A stretch of 64,000 nucleotides of DNA from Vibrio ouci (GTDB lineage Bacteria > Pseudomonadota > Gammaproteobacteria > Enterobacterales > Vibrionaceae). A program made the position numbers and the translations under genes. This document shows positions 28,028 through 37,506 of the stretch, piece after piece. The notes beneath the pieces are model-generated. The model did not search any database. It was not told the origin of the DNA and saw nothing but the letters and a program-made list of their open reading frames with translations. The stretch is from positions 62,001 to 126,000 of the forward strand of contig NZ_SATR01000011.1 in NCBI RefSeq assembly GCF_004551525.1. Direction: 5' to 3'. Within the stretch, counting starts at the first letter, position 1; every line of letters begins with the position of its first letter.

Positions 28028-28528
28028 CTAAGCAAGCTGCTCTTCGTTCTCTTCTCGGTATTTGGGCTTTTTACGGACATAGAGTTTACGCTGGACTTCT
28101 GACACCACAGTGCCGTTTTTATCCTTTACGTAGGTGATAAATTCAGGAAAACACTTATCCCCGTTAGCCGTCTTATTGAGGATATCTTGCAGTTGGTCCT
28201 GACTGACACAAAAGTCAGCATAAAGGTCGCTCTGACCTGGTTTGATAAAGTTGATACTCGCCTCTTTATCCCACACATAATATTCCTCACCCAGTATCCC
28301 CATCAACATCAATGAATAGACAGGATCGGTGAGAGAAAAAATACTGCCTCCATACTGAGTGCGATTGGCATTTTTGTTCCACCAGCGAAGCTTGAGTCTC
28401 ATCTTCACCTCGCGGAAATCGTCACTGATCGACAATATTTTAATTCCGGCTCCCCAAAAAGGCGGCCAACTATTGAGTGCAAACTTCACCACATTAGGCT
28501 TATATATTTTGGCTAATGACTTATTCAT
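28028..28528 (-). CDS. DUF4442 family hotdog-fold protein
   Basis: The 166-residue protein resembles DUF4442, a hotdog-fold thioesterase-like family. Conserved pieces are NSWPPFWGAGIKILSIS (around 19-35), MRLKLRWWNKNANRTQYGGS (around 43-62), and GGSIFSLTDPVYSLMLMGIL. The YGGS-F-D pattern at the helix start is the usual hotdog active-site region. A thioester substrate is likely but unknown. It is divergent from fur with a shared 200-bp gap. Confidence 0.82.
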   Translation of the reverse strand: MNKSLAKIYKPNVVKFALNSWPPFWGAGIKILSISDDFREVKMRLKLRWWNKNANRTQYGGSIFSLTDPVYSLMLMGILGEEYYVWDKEASINFIKPGQSDLYADFCVSQDQLQDILNKTANGDKCFPEFITYVKDKNGTVVSEVQRKLYVRKKPKYREENEEQLA

Positions 28529-28650
28529 TCTCAGTCCCTAAGTACAAGCTCCTTTAATCTGTTAACCAATTGTAACTGGTCGGATGTCACATATCAGTGA
28601 CATCACGCCACTTTATAAAAAAATAGTAGTAACCCCTTGAAGTTCGTGGT

Positions 28651-28678
28651 TTATTGTTATTGTGTAGTACCCTATAAT
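28651..28678 (+). promoter_or_regulatory. Probable fur promoter
   Basis: A perfect TATAAT (28673-28678) lies 16 bp after TTATTG (28651-28656) and about 52 bp before the fur ATG. Confidence 0.5.
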
Positions 28679-28730
28679 GATAGGTATATTGGATTCTGTT
28701 AATTACTGCAGCTCATCAACAGGAAAGTAT

Positions 28731-29180
28731 ATGTCAGACAATAACCAAGCGCTAAAGGATGCTGGTCTTAAAGTTACCCTTCCAAGACTGAAGATTTTAG
28801 AAGTATTACAGCAACCTGACTGCCAACATATCAGTGCTGAAGAACTGTACAAAAAACTGATCGACCTAGGTGAAGAAATCGGCCTAGCGACAGTGTATCG
28901 CGTATTAAACCAATTTGATGATGCAGGTATCGTGACTCGCCACCACTTTGAAGGCGGTAAGTCAGTGTTTGAATTATCGACTCAGCACCACCACGACCAC
29001 CTTGTTTGTTTAGATTGTGGTGAAGTAATCGAGTTTTCTGATGACGTCATTGAAGAACGTCAAAAAGAAATCGCTGAAAAATACAATGTGACGCTAACTA
29101 ACCACAGCCTTTACCTCTACGGTAAGTGTGGCGATGGAAGCTGTAAAGATAACCCTGACGCTCACAAGCCGAAGAAGTAA
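28731..29180 (+). CDS. fur: Ferric uptake regulator Fur
   Basis: Fur represses iron-uptake genes when loaded with ferrous iron. The 149-residue protein has the winged-helix domain (VTLPRLKILEVLQQ, then LATVYRVLNQFDDAGIV) and the metal-binding HHHDHLVCLDCGEVIEF region (around 87-103), plus CGDGSC near the C-terminus. The ATG at 28731 gives the family start MSDNNQALKDAGLKVT and has AGGA upstream; the longer in-frame reading from 28677 would begin inside the promoter. Confidence 0.96.
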   Translation: MSDNNQALKDAGLKVTLPRLKILEVLQQPDCQHISAEELYKKLIDLGEEIGLATVYRVLNQFDDAGIVTRHHFEGGKSVFELSTQHHHDHLVCLDCGEVIEFSDDVIEERQKEIAEKYNVTLTNHSLYLYGKCGDGSCKDNPDAHKPKK

Positions 29181-29186
29181 TCTAAG

Positions 29187-29214
29187 AAAGCGCTCAAGCT
29201 CAATGAGCGCTTTT
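29187..29214 (+). terminator. Intrinsic terminator after fur
   Basis: The perfect stem AAAGCGCTCA / TGAGCGCTTT with a 7-nt loop is followed by a T-rich tail, just past the fur stop. Confidence 0.85.
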
Positions 29215-29234
29215 CTTTTATCTACTGTAGATAC

Positions 29235-29266
29235 AAAAATGCCAGTCGTTTGACTGGCATTTTTTA
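29235..29266. terminator. Bidirectional terminator between fur and glnS
   Basis: A 13-bp perfect stem AAAAATGCCAGTC / GACTGGCATTTTT with a 4-nt loop has T-runs on both strands. It is placed to end glnS on minus and to back up fur on plus. Confidence 0.88.
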
Positions 29267-29280
29267 TTTAGAGCGGTTGC

Positions 29281-30951
29281 TTACTTAGCTTCGATTTTAG
29301 CCCAAGTATCGCGTAACCCTACTGTGCGGTTAAAGACCAAAGCATCCGCTTTAGACTCTTTCGCATCCGCGCAGAAGTAACCCATGCGCTCGAACTGGAA
29401 ACCAGCTTCTGCTTCTGCATTCGCTAGGCTTGGTTCAACAAAACCATTTAGCTTAACCAGAGACTCTGGGTTAATTGTCTCAGCAAAGTTATCTGCTGCT
29501 GCTGGGTTAGGCACAGTAAATAGACGATCGTATAGACGAATTTCAGCTGGAAGGCCTTTATCCGCCGATACCCAGTGAATAACACCTTTTACTTTACGGC
29601 CATCTTCTGGGTTCTTACCTAGCGTATCTGCATCGTAGCTACAGAAGATAGTTGTGATATTGCCTTCTGCATCTTTCTCAATACGTTCAGCTTTGATCAC
29701 GTAAGCGCCGCGTAGACGAACTTCTTTGCCTAGCACTAGACGCTTGTACTTCTTATTCGCTTCTTCACGGAAGTCTTCACGCTCAATCCACACTTCACGA
29801 GTAAATGGAACTTCACGCTCACCCATTTCTGGTTTGTTCGGGTGGTTTGCCACTGTTAGTGACTCAACCTTACCTTCTTCGAAGTTTTCAATAACGATCT
29901 TAACTGGATCAAGTACCGCCATTGCACGTGGTGCGTTTTCATTCAAGTCATCACGAATACAAGACTCTAGTGAGCCCATTTCAATCATGTTGTCTTGCTT
30001 AGTCACACCAATACGCTTACAGAATTCACGAATAGATGCAGAGGTAAAACCACGACGACGTAGGCCAGAGATCGTTGGCATACGAGGGTCATCCCAACCA
30101 TCAACCAATTTCTCAGTCACTAGTTGGTTTAGCTTACGCTTAGACATAACCGTGTATTCAAGGTTTAGACGGCTGAACTCGTACTGACGAGGCTGACAAT
30201 CAATCGTAATGTTGTCTAGAACCCAGTCATATAGACGGCGGTTGTCTTGGAACTCCAGTGTACAAATAGAGTGCGTAATGCCCTCTAGCGCATCGGAAAT
30301 ACAGTGCGTGAAGTCATACATTGGGTAAATGCACCACTTATCACCTGTTTGGTGATGCTCTGCAAAGCGGACACGGTATAGAACTGGATCGCGCAGTACG
30401 ATGAAAGAAGACGCTAGGTCAATCTTCGCACGTAGACACGCTTTGCCTTCTTCAAAGCCACCGTCACGCATTTTTTCAAATAGCGCTAGGTTCTCTTCTG
30501 GCGTACGGTCACGGTATGGGCTTGGCTTACCTGGTTGGGTAAGTGTGCCACGGTACTCGCGGATCTGCTCAGGACTTAGCTCTTCAACGTACGCTAAGCC
30601 TTTGTTAATTAATTCCACTGCGTAGCCGTATAGCTTGTCGAAGTAGTTTGATGAGTAACATACATCACCACTCCACTCGAAGCCTAACCAGCTCACATCA
30701 TTCTTAATTGACTCAACGTATTCAACGTCTTCTTTTTCTGGGTTAGTGTCATCAAAACGTAGATTACACTGACCCTGGTAGTCCTGAGCAATACCGAAGT
30801 TCAAGCAAATTGACTTAGCGTGACCGATATGCAGATAACCGTTCGGCTCTGGCGGGAAACGAGTATGCACGCTTGTGTGTGTACCATCCGCTAAATCTTT
30901 ATCGATGATTTGGCGAATGAAATTCGATGGACGAGCCTCAGCTTCACTCAT
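29281..30951 (-). CDS. glnS: Glutaminyl-tRNA synthetase
   Basis: GlnS charges tRNA-Gln with glutamine. The 556 residues match the bacterial enzyme. The class I signatures are HIGH in [15 protein letters not shown] (around 33-47) and the KMSKS-like VMSKRKL (around 268), followed by the two-barrel anticodon-binding domain from about residue 340. It stands alone between fur and nagE. Confidence 0.97.
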   Translation of the reverse strand: MSEAEARPSNFIRQIIDKDLADGTHTSVHTRFPPEPNGYLHIGHAKSICLNFGIAQDYQGQCNLRFDDTNPEKEDVEYVESIKNDVSWLGFEWSGDVCYSSNYFDKLYGYAVELINKGLAYVEELSPEQIREYRGTLTQPGKPSPYRDRTPEENLALFEKMRDGGFEEGKACLRAKIDLASSFIVLRDPVLYRVRFAEHHQTGDKWCIYPMYDFTHCISDALEGITHSICTLEFQDNRRLYDWVLDNITIDCQPRQYEFSRLNLEYTVMSKRKLNQLVTEKLVDGWDDPRMPTISGLRRRGFTSASIREFCKRIGVTKQDNMIEMGSLESCIRDDLNENAPRAMAVLDPVKIVIENFEEGKVESLTVANHPNKPEMGEREVPFTREVWIEREDFREEANKKYKRLVLGKEVRLRGAYVIKAERIEKDAEGNITTIFCSYDADTLGKNPEDGRKVKGVIHWVSADKGLPAEIRLYDRLFTVPNPAAADNFAETINPESLVKLNGFVEPSLANAEAEAGFQFERMGYFCADAKESKADALVFNRTVGLRDTWAKIEAK

Positions 30952-31144
30952 CTATAGCACCTCAATTGTTGTAGTATTGTTCAGATAATTCTTTACTTTG
31001 ACGGCATCAGTAGCCGCCAAGTACATAACGTCTAATGATCCACAATTCTGGTGGATTACACAACAATATCTCGACTGAAAACACTTTTTTTTTCATTGTC
31101 TGGTTAAGAAGCTAGCATTGTTCATCTCTCCTTAAGCGCCAAAC

Positions 31145-31172
31145 GCAAAAAAGCCTCCCGAAGGAGGCTTTT
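31145..31172 (-). terminator. Intrinsic terminator after nagE
   Basis: On the minus strand AAAAGCCTCC / GGAGGCTTTT with a CGAA-type tetraloop is followed by a T-run, 27 bp past the nagE stop. Confidence 0.88.
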
Positions 31173-31198
31173 ATCACTTACTTATTAACCAGTGGTTA

Positions 31199-32773
31199 CT
31201 AAGGAAGTTTTACATCAGATAGGTCTTCGTTAGCACCGATTGCTTTCATTTCGCCAGCAACGATTTCAGCTAGAGGACCAAGGATAACTTGAAGGTTGTT
31301 CTCACCTAGTTTAACAACACCCTTCGCACCAAGCTTCTTAAGTACTACTTCGTCAGCTACTGAGCGGTCTTTTAGAGTAAGACGTAGACGAGTGATACAA
31401 GCGTCGATTGAAGTTAGGTTGTCGTGACCACCTAGAGCTTTTAGGTATTGACGAGCTAGGTCGCCGCTTTTCGCTTCACCAGCTGGAGCAGCTGAAGTTT
31501 CTTCGTCGTCATCTTCGCGACCTGGAGATTTCAGGTTGAATGCGCGGATTGCGAACGAGAATGTGAAGAAGTATAGAGCACCGAAGCCTAGACCGATTAG
31601 TAGTAGCGTTACTGGCTTAGTTGCTAGACCCCAGTTAAGGATGAAGTCGATTAGACCTGCAGAGAAACCAAAGCCGTGTAGCGTACCAAACATGTTAGCA
31701 ACAACTAGAGATAGACCAGTGAATACAGCGTGCATTGCGTATAGAGCTGGAGCTAGGAATACGAACATGAATTCTAGTGGCTCTGTGATACCTGTTAGGA
31801 ATGAACAGAAACCTACTGAGAATAGTGCACCACCAACTTGGCTGCGTTTCTCAGCTGGAGCTGCTAGGTACATTGCTAGAGCTGCACCAGGTAGACCGAA
31901 CATCATTACAGGGAAGAAGCCGTTCATGAATACGCCAGCAGACTTGTCGCCGCCGAAGTAACGGTGTAGGTCACCAGACTTAACTGTTTCAGTTACTTCT
32001 TTAACAGTTGCAGTGATTTCTGGAGTTACAGAGTTAGCGAATTCGAATGTGTGCGATTGACCAGCAACAAGAGTCTTAGCTAGAGCTGGGTCTACACAAA
32101 GCTGTTGTAGAGCAGGAAGAGCTTGACCAGCTGCTTGAGCGCCAGTAACTAGAACTTCTTGACACGTACCCATACCGAACCAGAAGTAAGAGTTAAGAAC
32201 GTGGTGAAGACCTACAGGGATAAGTGCACGGTTAAGAGTACCGTAAACGAACTGACCAACAGCACCTGAAGTAGAAACAGCGTGTGCTAGAGCGTCAAGA
32301 CCGCCTTGGATAGTTGGCCATACAACACCAGAAACAGCACCTGCTACTAGCGCGAATAGACCAGCCATGATTGGTACTAGACGTTTGCCAGAGAAGAATG
32401 CCAACCACTCAGGAAGACGTGTAGCATGGAAAGCGTTATAAGAGTGACCAGCAATGATACCAGCGATGATACCACCGAAGAATGACATGTTAACGTCAGC
32501 GTTAATTGTTGTTGCTGTTGCTGTTAGTACGAAGTACGCAACTGCACCAGCTAGGCCAGCAGCACCTTGACCGTCTTTAGAAAGACCAATCGCGATACCT
32601 AGACCGAATAGAAGCGGTAGTTGACCGAAGATAGCACCACCAGCTTGCGCCATGAATGGGATATCAAGAAGGTCACCTTGACCTAAACGTAGTAAGAGCG
32701 CCGCAACTGGAAGCGTTGCGATAGGAAGCATAAGAGCTTTACCTAACTTTTGCGCATATCCAAGAATATTCAC
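31199..32773 (-). CDS. nagE: PTS N-acetylglucosamine transporter, IICB components
   Basis: NagE imports GlcNAc and phosphorylates it to GlcNAc-6-phosphate. The 524-residue protein has a membrane IIC domain (residues 1-390; GLHHVLNSYFWF and the GITEPLEFMFVFLAPALY motif) and a IIB domain (about 445-520) with the phosphorylated cysteine in SIDACITRLRLTL. Unlike E. coli NagE it lacks a fused IIA domain, so phosphate must come from a separate IIA-Glc-like protein. It starts with GTG behind a GGGGGAA ribosome site. It is divergent from nagA-nagC, with NagC and CRP sites between. Confidence 0.95.
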   Translation of the reverse strand: MNILGYAQKLGKALMLPIATLPVAALLLRLGQGDLLDIPFMAQAGGAIFGQLPLLFGLGIAIGLSKDGQGAAGLAGAVAYFVLTATATTINADVNMSFFGGIIAGIIAGHSYNAFHATRLPEWLAFFSGKRLVPIMAGLFALVAGAVSGVVWPTIQGGLDALAHAVSTSGAVGQFVYGTLNRALIPVGLHHVLNSYFWFGMGTCQEVLVTGAQAAGQALPALQQLCVDPALAKTLVAGQSHTFEFANSVTPEITATVKEVTETVKSGDLHRYFGGDKSAGVFMNGFFPVMMFGLPGAALAMYLAAPAEKRSQVGGALFSVGFCSFLTGITEPLEFMFVFLAPALYAMHAVFTGLSLVVANMFGTLHGFGFSAGLIDFILNWGLATKPVTLLLIGLGFGALYFFTFSFAIRAFNLKSPGREDDDEETSAAPAGEAKSGDLARQYLKALGGHDNLTSIDACITRLRLTLKDRSVADEVVLKKLGAKGVVKLGENNLQVILGPLAEIVAGEMKAIGANEDLSDVKLP

Positions 32774-32856
32774 CTTAAGTTCCCCCTATAGGATTTTGTA
32801 TTTTGGTTGAGCTACTTTTTTTAGCCGCTCAATTTAGTCCTGTTCAGTTTATGATA

Positions 32857-32878
32857 TTAATTTTGCTCCGCAAATTAA
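32857..32878. promoter_or_regulatory. NagC operator (nagE side)
   Basis: A 22-bp near-perfect palindrome with arms TTAATTTTGC and GCAAATTAA matches the NagC box form known from E. coli nagE/nagB. It lies about 85 bp upstream of nagE. Confidence 0.75.
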
Positions 32879-32890
32879 AACCTCATCATT

Positions 32891-32906
32891 TGTGATCCTA
32901 ATCACC
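32891..32906. promoter_or_regulatory. CRP site between nagE and nagA
   Basis: TGTGATCCTAATCACC matches TGTGA-N6-TCACA with one change. CRP activation of nagE/nagA is expected for PTS sugar genes. Confidence 0.7.
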
Positions 32907-32952
32907 AGAAACTGGCAATATCCAAGGTTTTTGCTAGCGAGATCATAAAACT

Positions 32953-32974
32953 TATTTTACAATCCAAAAAAATA
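32953..32974. promoter_or_regulatory. Second NagC-like operator (nagA side)
   Basis: TATTTT and AAAATA arms are separated by 10 bp, the NagC half-site pattern, 96 bp centre to centre from the first operator. Two sites would allow looping, as in E. coli nagE-nagB. The rest of the 480-bp gap shows nothing certain. Confidence 0.55.
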
Positions 32975-33255
32975 GCATTCATTAGAGTGAAATCGAGTTA
33001 CTCTTATTCAATAGAAATAGGCTGTGAGTATTGCTATCTCTAGCATCAAGCGAGGTTTCGGTATCGACCTTAATCTCTTACCAGCTCAGTAACGGCCAAA
33101 GCTAACATCGATTTTAGACGACTCATTTTTTCGTTTGCTAAAGATATTTTGCGACCTAATTGAAGGCTACAAATAAAGTAAAACTTTTCACCGAGCTTAC
33201 TTCATTTAGGCGGCTAAAAAGTATTAAGAATCTAACCTATAAGGATTAGCTAACC

Positions 33256-34392
33256 ATGTATGCGCTAACTAACTGTAAAATCTTTACCGGCAGCGACGTC
33301 CTCGTTGAACATGCTGTTATCATTAACAACAACCTTATTGATGCTGTATGTCCAATTTCGGAGCTTCCTGAAGGCATTGAAACTCGTGACCTAAATGGCG
33401 CTAACCTTAGCCCGGGCTTCATTGACTTACAGTTAAACGGTTGTGGTGGCGTGATGCTGAACGATGAAATCACAGCAGAAACCATGCAGATCATGCACGA
33501 AGCTAACCTAAAATCAGGCTGTACAAGCTTCCTACCTACGCTTATCACTTCATCTGATGAAGATATGCGTCAAGCGGTAGCTGCTGCACGTGACTACCAC
33601 GCGAAGTACCAAAATCAGTCGCTAGGTCTACACCTAGAAGGTCCATACCTTAACGTTGCGAAAAAAGGCATCCACAGTGTTGATTTCATCCGCCCTTCGG
33701 ATGACAGCATGATCGACTTCATGTGTGACAACGCTGACGTTATCGCAAAAGTTACACTAGCACCTGAGCACAACGAACCAGCACACATTGAACGCCTTAA
33801 GCAAGCTGGCATCGTAGTGTCAATCGGCCATACCAATGCAACATACGCTGAAGCACGTCGTGGCTTTGATGCAGGTATCACTTTCGCTACTCACCTATTC
33901 AATGCAATGACGCCTATGGTTGGTCGTGAGCCAGGTGTTGTCGGCGCAATCTACGACACGCCAGACGTATACGCAGGCATCATTGCTGACGGGTTCCATG
34001 TTGACTACGCAAACATTCGTATCGCTCACAAAATTAAGGGCGAAAAATTAGTATTAGTGACCGATGCCACAGCTCCTGCAGGCGCTGACATGGATTACTT
34101 TATTTTTGTTGGTAAGAAAGTATATTACCGTGATGGTAAGTGTGTTGATGAAAATGGCACACTAGGCGGCTCAGCACTTACAATGATCGAAGCAGTTCAA
34201 AACACTGTTGAGCACGTCGGAATCGCTCTGGACGAAGCACTACGCATGGCTACTTTGTACCCTGCAAAAGCAATCGGTGTTGAAGAGCAGCTAGGCCGAG
34301 TGAAGAAAGGCATGGTTGCAAACCTCACTGTATTTGATCGTGACTTCAATGTTCAAGCGACGGTTGTTAACGGACAATACGAGCAAAATTAA
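33256..34392 (+). CDS. nagA: N-acetylglucosamine-6-phosphate deacetylase
   Basis: NagA removes acetate from GlcNAc-6-phosphate to give glucosamine-6-phosphate. The 378-residue amidohydrolase has [12 protein letters not shown] (around 55), the metal-site motif HLEGPYLNV (around 125), the GHTNATY and HLFNAMTPM histidines (around 194 and 214), and the catalytic aspartate in VTDATAPAG (around 273). It follows an AAGGA ribosome site and is co-transcribed with nagC, which starts 2 nt after its stop. Confidence 0.96.
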   Translation: MYALTNCKIFTGSDVLVEHAVIINNNLIDAVCPISELPEGIETRDLNGANLSPGFIDLQLNGCGGVMLNDEITAETMQIMHEANLKSGCTSFLPTLITSSDEDMRQAVAAARDYHAKYQNQSLGLHLEGPYLNVAKKGIHSVDFIRPSDDSMIDFMCDNADVIAKVTLAPEHNEPAHIERLKQAGIVVSIGHTNATYAEARRGFDAGITFATHLFNAMTPMVGREPGVVGAIYDTPDVYAGIIADGFHVDYANIRIAHKIKGEKLVLVTDATAPAGADMDYFIFVGKKVYYRDGKCVDENGTLGGSALTMIEAVQNTVEHVGIALDEALRMATLYPAKAIGVEEQLGRVKKGMVANLTVFDRDFNVQATVVNGQYEQN

Positions 34393-34394
34393 GA

Positions 34395-35609
34395 ATGAAT
34401 GGCGGACAAATAGGTAACGTAGATTTAGTAAAACAACTAAATAGTGCAGCAGTTTACAGACTCATCGACCAACAAGGCCCTATTTCTAGGATCCAAGTTG
34501 CCGACGTCAGCCAACTGGCACCCGCAAGTGTTACAAAAATCACCCGCCAACTTTTAGAGCGCGGCCTAATTAAAGAGGTCGCGCAACAAGCATCTACAGG
34601 TGGTCGCCGCGCAATATCTCTCACGACAGAGGTAGAGCCATTCCACTCGGTAGCTATTCGTCTAGGTCGTGACTACATGCAGTTCAGTCTTTATGACCTA
34701 GGCGGTAAAGAGCTCGCTTCTGATTATTGTGAGTTCTTCTACACCACTCAAGATGAATTGATTGAAGGCTTACTCACGCAACTCAAACAGTTTATCCAAA
34801 CTCAGCAAAGCTCTATCAACCAACTGATTGCCATTGGTGTGACACTTCCAGGCCTAGTCAACCCAGAAACTGGTGTGGTTGAATACATGCCAAATATTCC
34901 AATCGACAACCTCGCACTATCGGAAATCATCCATAAGTCATTTCACGTGCAGTGTTTCGTCGGTAACGATGTGCGTGGCATGGCGTTAGCTGAACATTAC
35001 TTTGGCGCGAGCCAAGACTGCCAAGACTCTATCTTAGTCAGTGTCCACCGCGGTACTGGTGCAGGTATTATCGTTAATGGTCAGGTTTTCTTAGGCTTTA
35101 ACCGCAACGTCGGTGAAATTGGCCATATTCAAATCGATCCGCTAGGCGAGCAATGCCAATGTGGTAACTTCGGTTGCTTGGAAACCGTGGCAGCAAACCC
35201 TGCGATCGTTGAGCGCGTGAATAAGCTCATCAAGCAAGGCTACGAATCTAGCCTAACCACGCTTGAGACGATCAACATTTCCGACGTATGTGAGCACGCC
35301 AACCTTGGTGATGAACTGGCAAAACAGAGCCTAGTCCGTGTAGGTAACAAGCTAGGTAAAGCGATCGCGATTACCATTAACTTGTTTAACCCGCAAAAAG
35401 TCATTATCGCTGGCGACATTACCCAGTGTGAAGATATTGTATTCCCTGCGATTCGTCGTAATGTCGAAAATCAATCTTTAACAACTTTCCACAGTGATTT
35501 ACCAATTGTCGCGTCAAAAATCGACAAGCAACCTACCCTTGGCGCTTTCGCGATGATTAAACGTGCGATGCTTAACGGGGTATTGTTACAAAAATTGTTA
35601 GAAGATTAA
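34395..35609 (+). CDS. nagC: GlcNAc-6-phosphate-responsive repressor NagC (ROK family)
   Basis: NagC is the transcriptional repressor of GlcNAc and chitin-disaccharide genes and is released by GlcNAc-6-phosphate. The 404-residue protein has an N-terminal winged helix (about 15-75, ISRIQVADVSQLAPASVTKI), then a ROK sugar-binding domain with HRGTGAGI (around 224) and the zinc motif CQCGNFGCLE (around 253-262). It overlaps no gene but starts 2 nt after nagA. Likely targets are visible in this window: the nagE-nagA gap and the chb promoter. Confidence 0.94.
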   Translation: MNGGQIGNVDLVKQLNSAAVYRLIDQQGPISRIQVADVSQLAPASVTKITRQLLERGLIKEVAQQASTGGRRAISLTTEVEPFHSVAIRLGRDYMQFSLYDLGGKELASDYCEFFYTTQDELIEGLLTQLKQFIQTQQSSINQLIAIGVTLPGLVNPETGVVEYMPNIPIDNLALSEIIHKSFHVQCFVGNDVRGMALAEHYFGASQDCQDSILVSVHRGTGAGIIVNGQVFLGFNRNVGEIGHIQIDPLGEQCQCGNFGCLETVAANPAIVERVNKLIKQGYESSLTTLETINISDVCEHANLGDELAKQSLVRVGNKLGKAIAITINLFNPQKVIIAGDITQCEDIVFPAIRRNVENQSLTTFHSDLPIVASKIDKQPTLGAFAMIKRAMLNGVLLQKLLED

Positions 35610-35645
35610 TCTTCTCCCCCAGTAAGCAACTAATTGAGTTAGAAT

Positions 35646-35675
35646 AACGGGCTACGACATGTAGCCCGTTTTTTT
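35646..35675 (+). terminator. Intrinsic terminator after nagC
   Basis: The perfect 10-bp stem AACGGGCTAC / GTAGCCCGTT with a 5-nt loop is followed by a run of T. Confidence 0.92.
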
Positions 35676-35694
35676 AGGACGAAATAACACAAAT

Positions 35695-37284
35695 ATGGAA
35701 CTCATCTTAATTTCAGCGGCTTTTTTAGCTGGTTTTATTGCACTCAAATGCAACCTCCCCCCTTTAGTCGGATTCTTGCTTGCCGGTTTTGGTTTACACG
35801 CAATGGGCTACCAGAGTGACGATACCATCGTGACTTTTGCCGATCTGGGTGTCACATTACTGCTGTTCACTATCGGCCTGAAATTAGACATCAAGACCCT
35901 ACTTTCGAAAGAGATCTGGGCTGGTGCCACCATTCATAACCTGTTATCAACGGCCATTTTTAGCCTCGCCCTATTCTGTTTCAAATTCTTAGGCGTCAGC
36001 TCCCTAGCGGCGATGTCTATTGACCAAATCATTCTGCTCGGCTTTGCGCTCTCTTTCTCTAGTACCGTTTTCGCGGTGAAGTCATTGCAGGAAAAAGGTG
36101 AGATGAACGCGACTTACGGTGCCATTGCCATTGGTATCTTGGTTATGCAAGACATCTTTGCCGTTGTGTTCTTAACCGCCTCAACAGGTAAAATCCCAGA
36201 GTGGTACGCCATCGGCCTATTTGCTCTTCCGCTACTAAGACCACTCTTTTTCAAAATGCTGGATTGGGTTGGCCACGGTGAGATGCTAGTACTATTGGGG
36301 ATTTTCTTTGCCCTAGTCGCTGGTGCTGGCTTATTTGAGCTTGTCGGTATGAAACCAGACCTAGGTGCACTGATTCTAGGTATGCTGCTCGCCGCACATA
36401 AAAAGGCCTCGGAGCTATCCAAGTCGCTATTCAATTTGAAAGAGCTATTCCTAGTTTGCTTCTTTCTTAACATCGGCCTTTCAGCCAGCCCAACGTTATC
36501 GGGTTTTGCTTTAGCGATTTTGTTCCTATTGCTATTACCTCTAAAAGGCATTCTCTACTTCCTTGTACTCAATACGTTTAAGTTCCGTGTGCGTACTTCG
36601 CTACTTGCGTCATTAAGCCTATTTAACTTCAGTGAGTTTGGTCTAATCGTGGGTGGATTAGCCTTTAAGATGGGTTGGATGAGTGGCGACATTCTCGTCG
36701 CACTCGCCATTGCAGTATCTATATCGTTTGTTCTCGCTGCGCCGATTAATCGCCATGGGCATGCTTTATACCAACGTTCTGGTCGATGGTTACGCGAACA
36801 CGCAGCAGAAAAGCTCAACACTCGCGACCAGCTTATTAACCCAGGCCATGCGCAAGTATTGATTCTAGGCATGGGACGTATCGGTACTGGTGCTTACGAT
36901 GAGCTAAGAAATCGCTACGGTAAAATCAGCTTAGGTATCGAGGTTCGTGAAGACGCGGCTCATCAGCACAAGGCGCACGGACGAAATGTAATTTCCGGCG
37001 ATGCAACCGACCCAGATTTTTGGGAGCGTATTTTAGATACCGCGAATGTAAAGTTGGTTCTATTGGCAATGCCGCACCACCAAGGTAATCAAATTGCACT
37101 GGAACAGCTTCAGCGTCGAAACTTTAAAGGACAAATTGCCGCTATTGCAGAGTACCCTGATCAGCTTGAAGCACTGATTGATGGTGGTGTCGATGCCGCT
37201 TTCAACATCTATAGTGAGGCCGGTAGTGGTTTTGCTCGCCATGTATGTGATCAGCTACAACCCGAATTTAACCGAGTAAACTAG
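35695..37284 (+). CDS. CPA2-family cation:proton antiporter with TrkA-N domain
   Basis: The 529-residue protein is a monovalent cation:proton antiporter of the CPA2 (KefB/YbaL-like) type. About 11-12 membrane helices fill residues 1-360. A C-terminal TrkA-N nucleotide-binding domain (about 378-500) opens with VLILGMGRIGTGAYDEL. Unlike classical KefB/C, I see no clear glutathione-regulation motif, so the substrate (potassium or sodium) and gating ligand are open. It stands alone between the nagC and asnB terminators. Confidence 0.85.
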   Translation: MELILISAAFLAGFIALKCNLPPLVGFLLAGFGLHAMGYQSDDTIVTFADLGVTLLLFTIGLKLDIKTLLSKEIWAGATIHNLLSTAIFSLALFCFKFLGVSSLAAMSIDQIILLGFALSFSSTVFAVKSLQEKGEMNATYGAIAIGILVMQDIFAVVFLTASTGKIPEWYAIGLFALPLLRPLFFKMLDWVGHGEMLVLLGIFFALVAGAGLFELVGMKPDLGALILGMLLAAHKKASELSKSLFNLKELFLVCFFLNIGLSASPTLSGFALAILFLLLLPLKGILYFLVLNTFKFRVRTSLLASLSLFNFSEFGLIVGGLAFKMGWMSGDILVALAIAVSISFVLAAPINRHGHALYQRSGRWLREHAAEKLNTRDQLINPGHAQVLILGMGRIGTGAYDELRNRYGKISLGIEVREDAAHQHKAHGRNVISGDATDPDFWERILDTANVKLVLLAMPHHQGNQIALEQLQRRNFKGQIAAIAEYPDQLEALIDGGVDAAFNIYSEAGSGFARHVCDQLQPEFNRVN

Positions 37285-37302
37285 CTTCCACCGCCCTTCA
37301 CT

Positions 37303-37328
37303 AAGCCGCTCATTTCGAGCGGCTTTTT
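37303..37328 (+). terminator. Intrinsic terminator after the CPA2 antiporter
   Basis: The perfect stem AAGCCGCTC / GAGCGGCTT with a 5-nt loop is followed by TTT, 18 bp after the stop. Confidence 0.88.
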
Positions 37329-37416
37329 CATTACTTGTTCAAATAAGCAACAAAACCTAGATTTCATACACCAAATACCAAATTTAATTAGATTTTATTC
37401 ACCAATATGTCGTTAT

Positions 37417-37457
37417 GATTATTTTTTTAATCAAACACGGTTGATTTTTTTAATCAA
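37417..37457. promoter_or_regulatory. Pair of T-centred palindromes upstream of asnB
   Basis: TGATTATTTTTTAATCA (about 37417-37433) and TTGATTTTTTTAATCAA (37441-37457) are near-identical palindromes about 24 bp apart centre to centre, 50 bp before the asnB start. They look like a paired operator; the regulator is unknown (an Lrp/AsnC-type protein is one guess). Confidence 0.5.
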
Positions 37458-37506
37458 AATGGCAAATTGAAGTTAGAAAGTTAATATGAATTTAAAGGGA
37501 AGTTGT

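Noticed and set aside
28677..28730. 18-codon extension of fur
   Set aside because: It starts within the TATAAT promoter element. The family start MSDNNQ has its own ribosome site.
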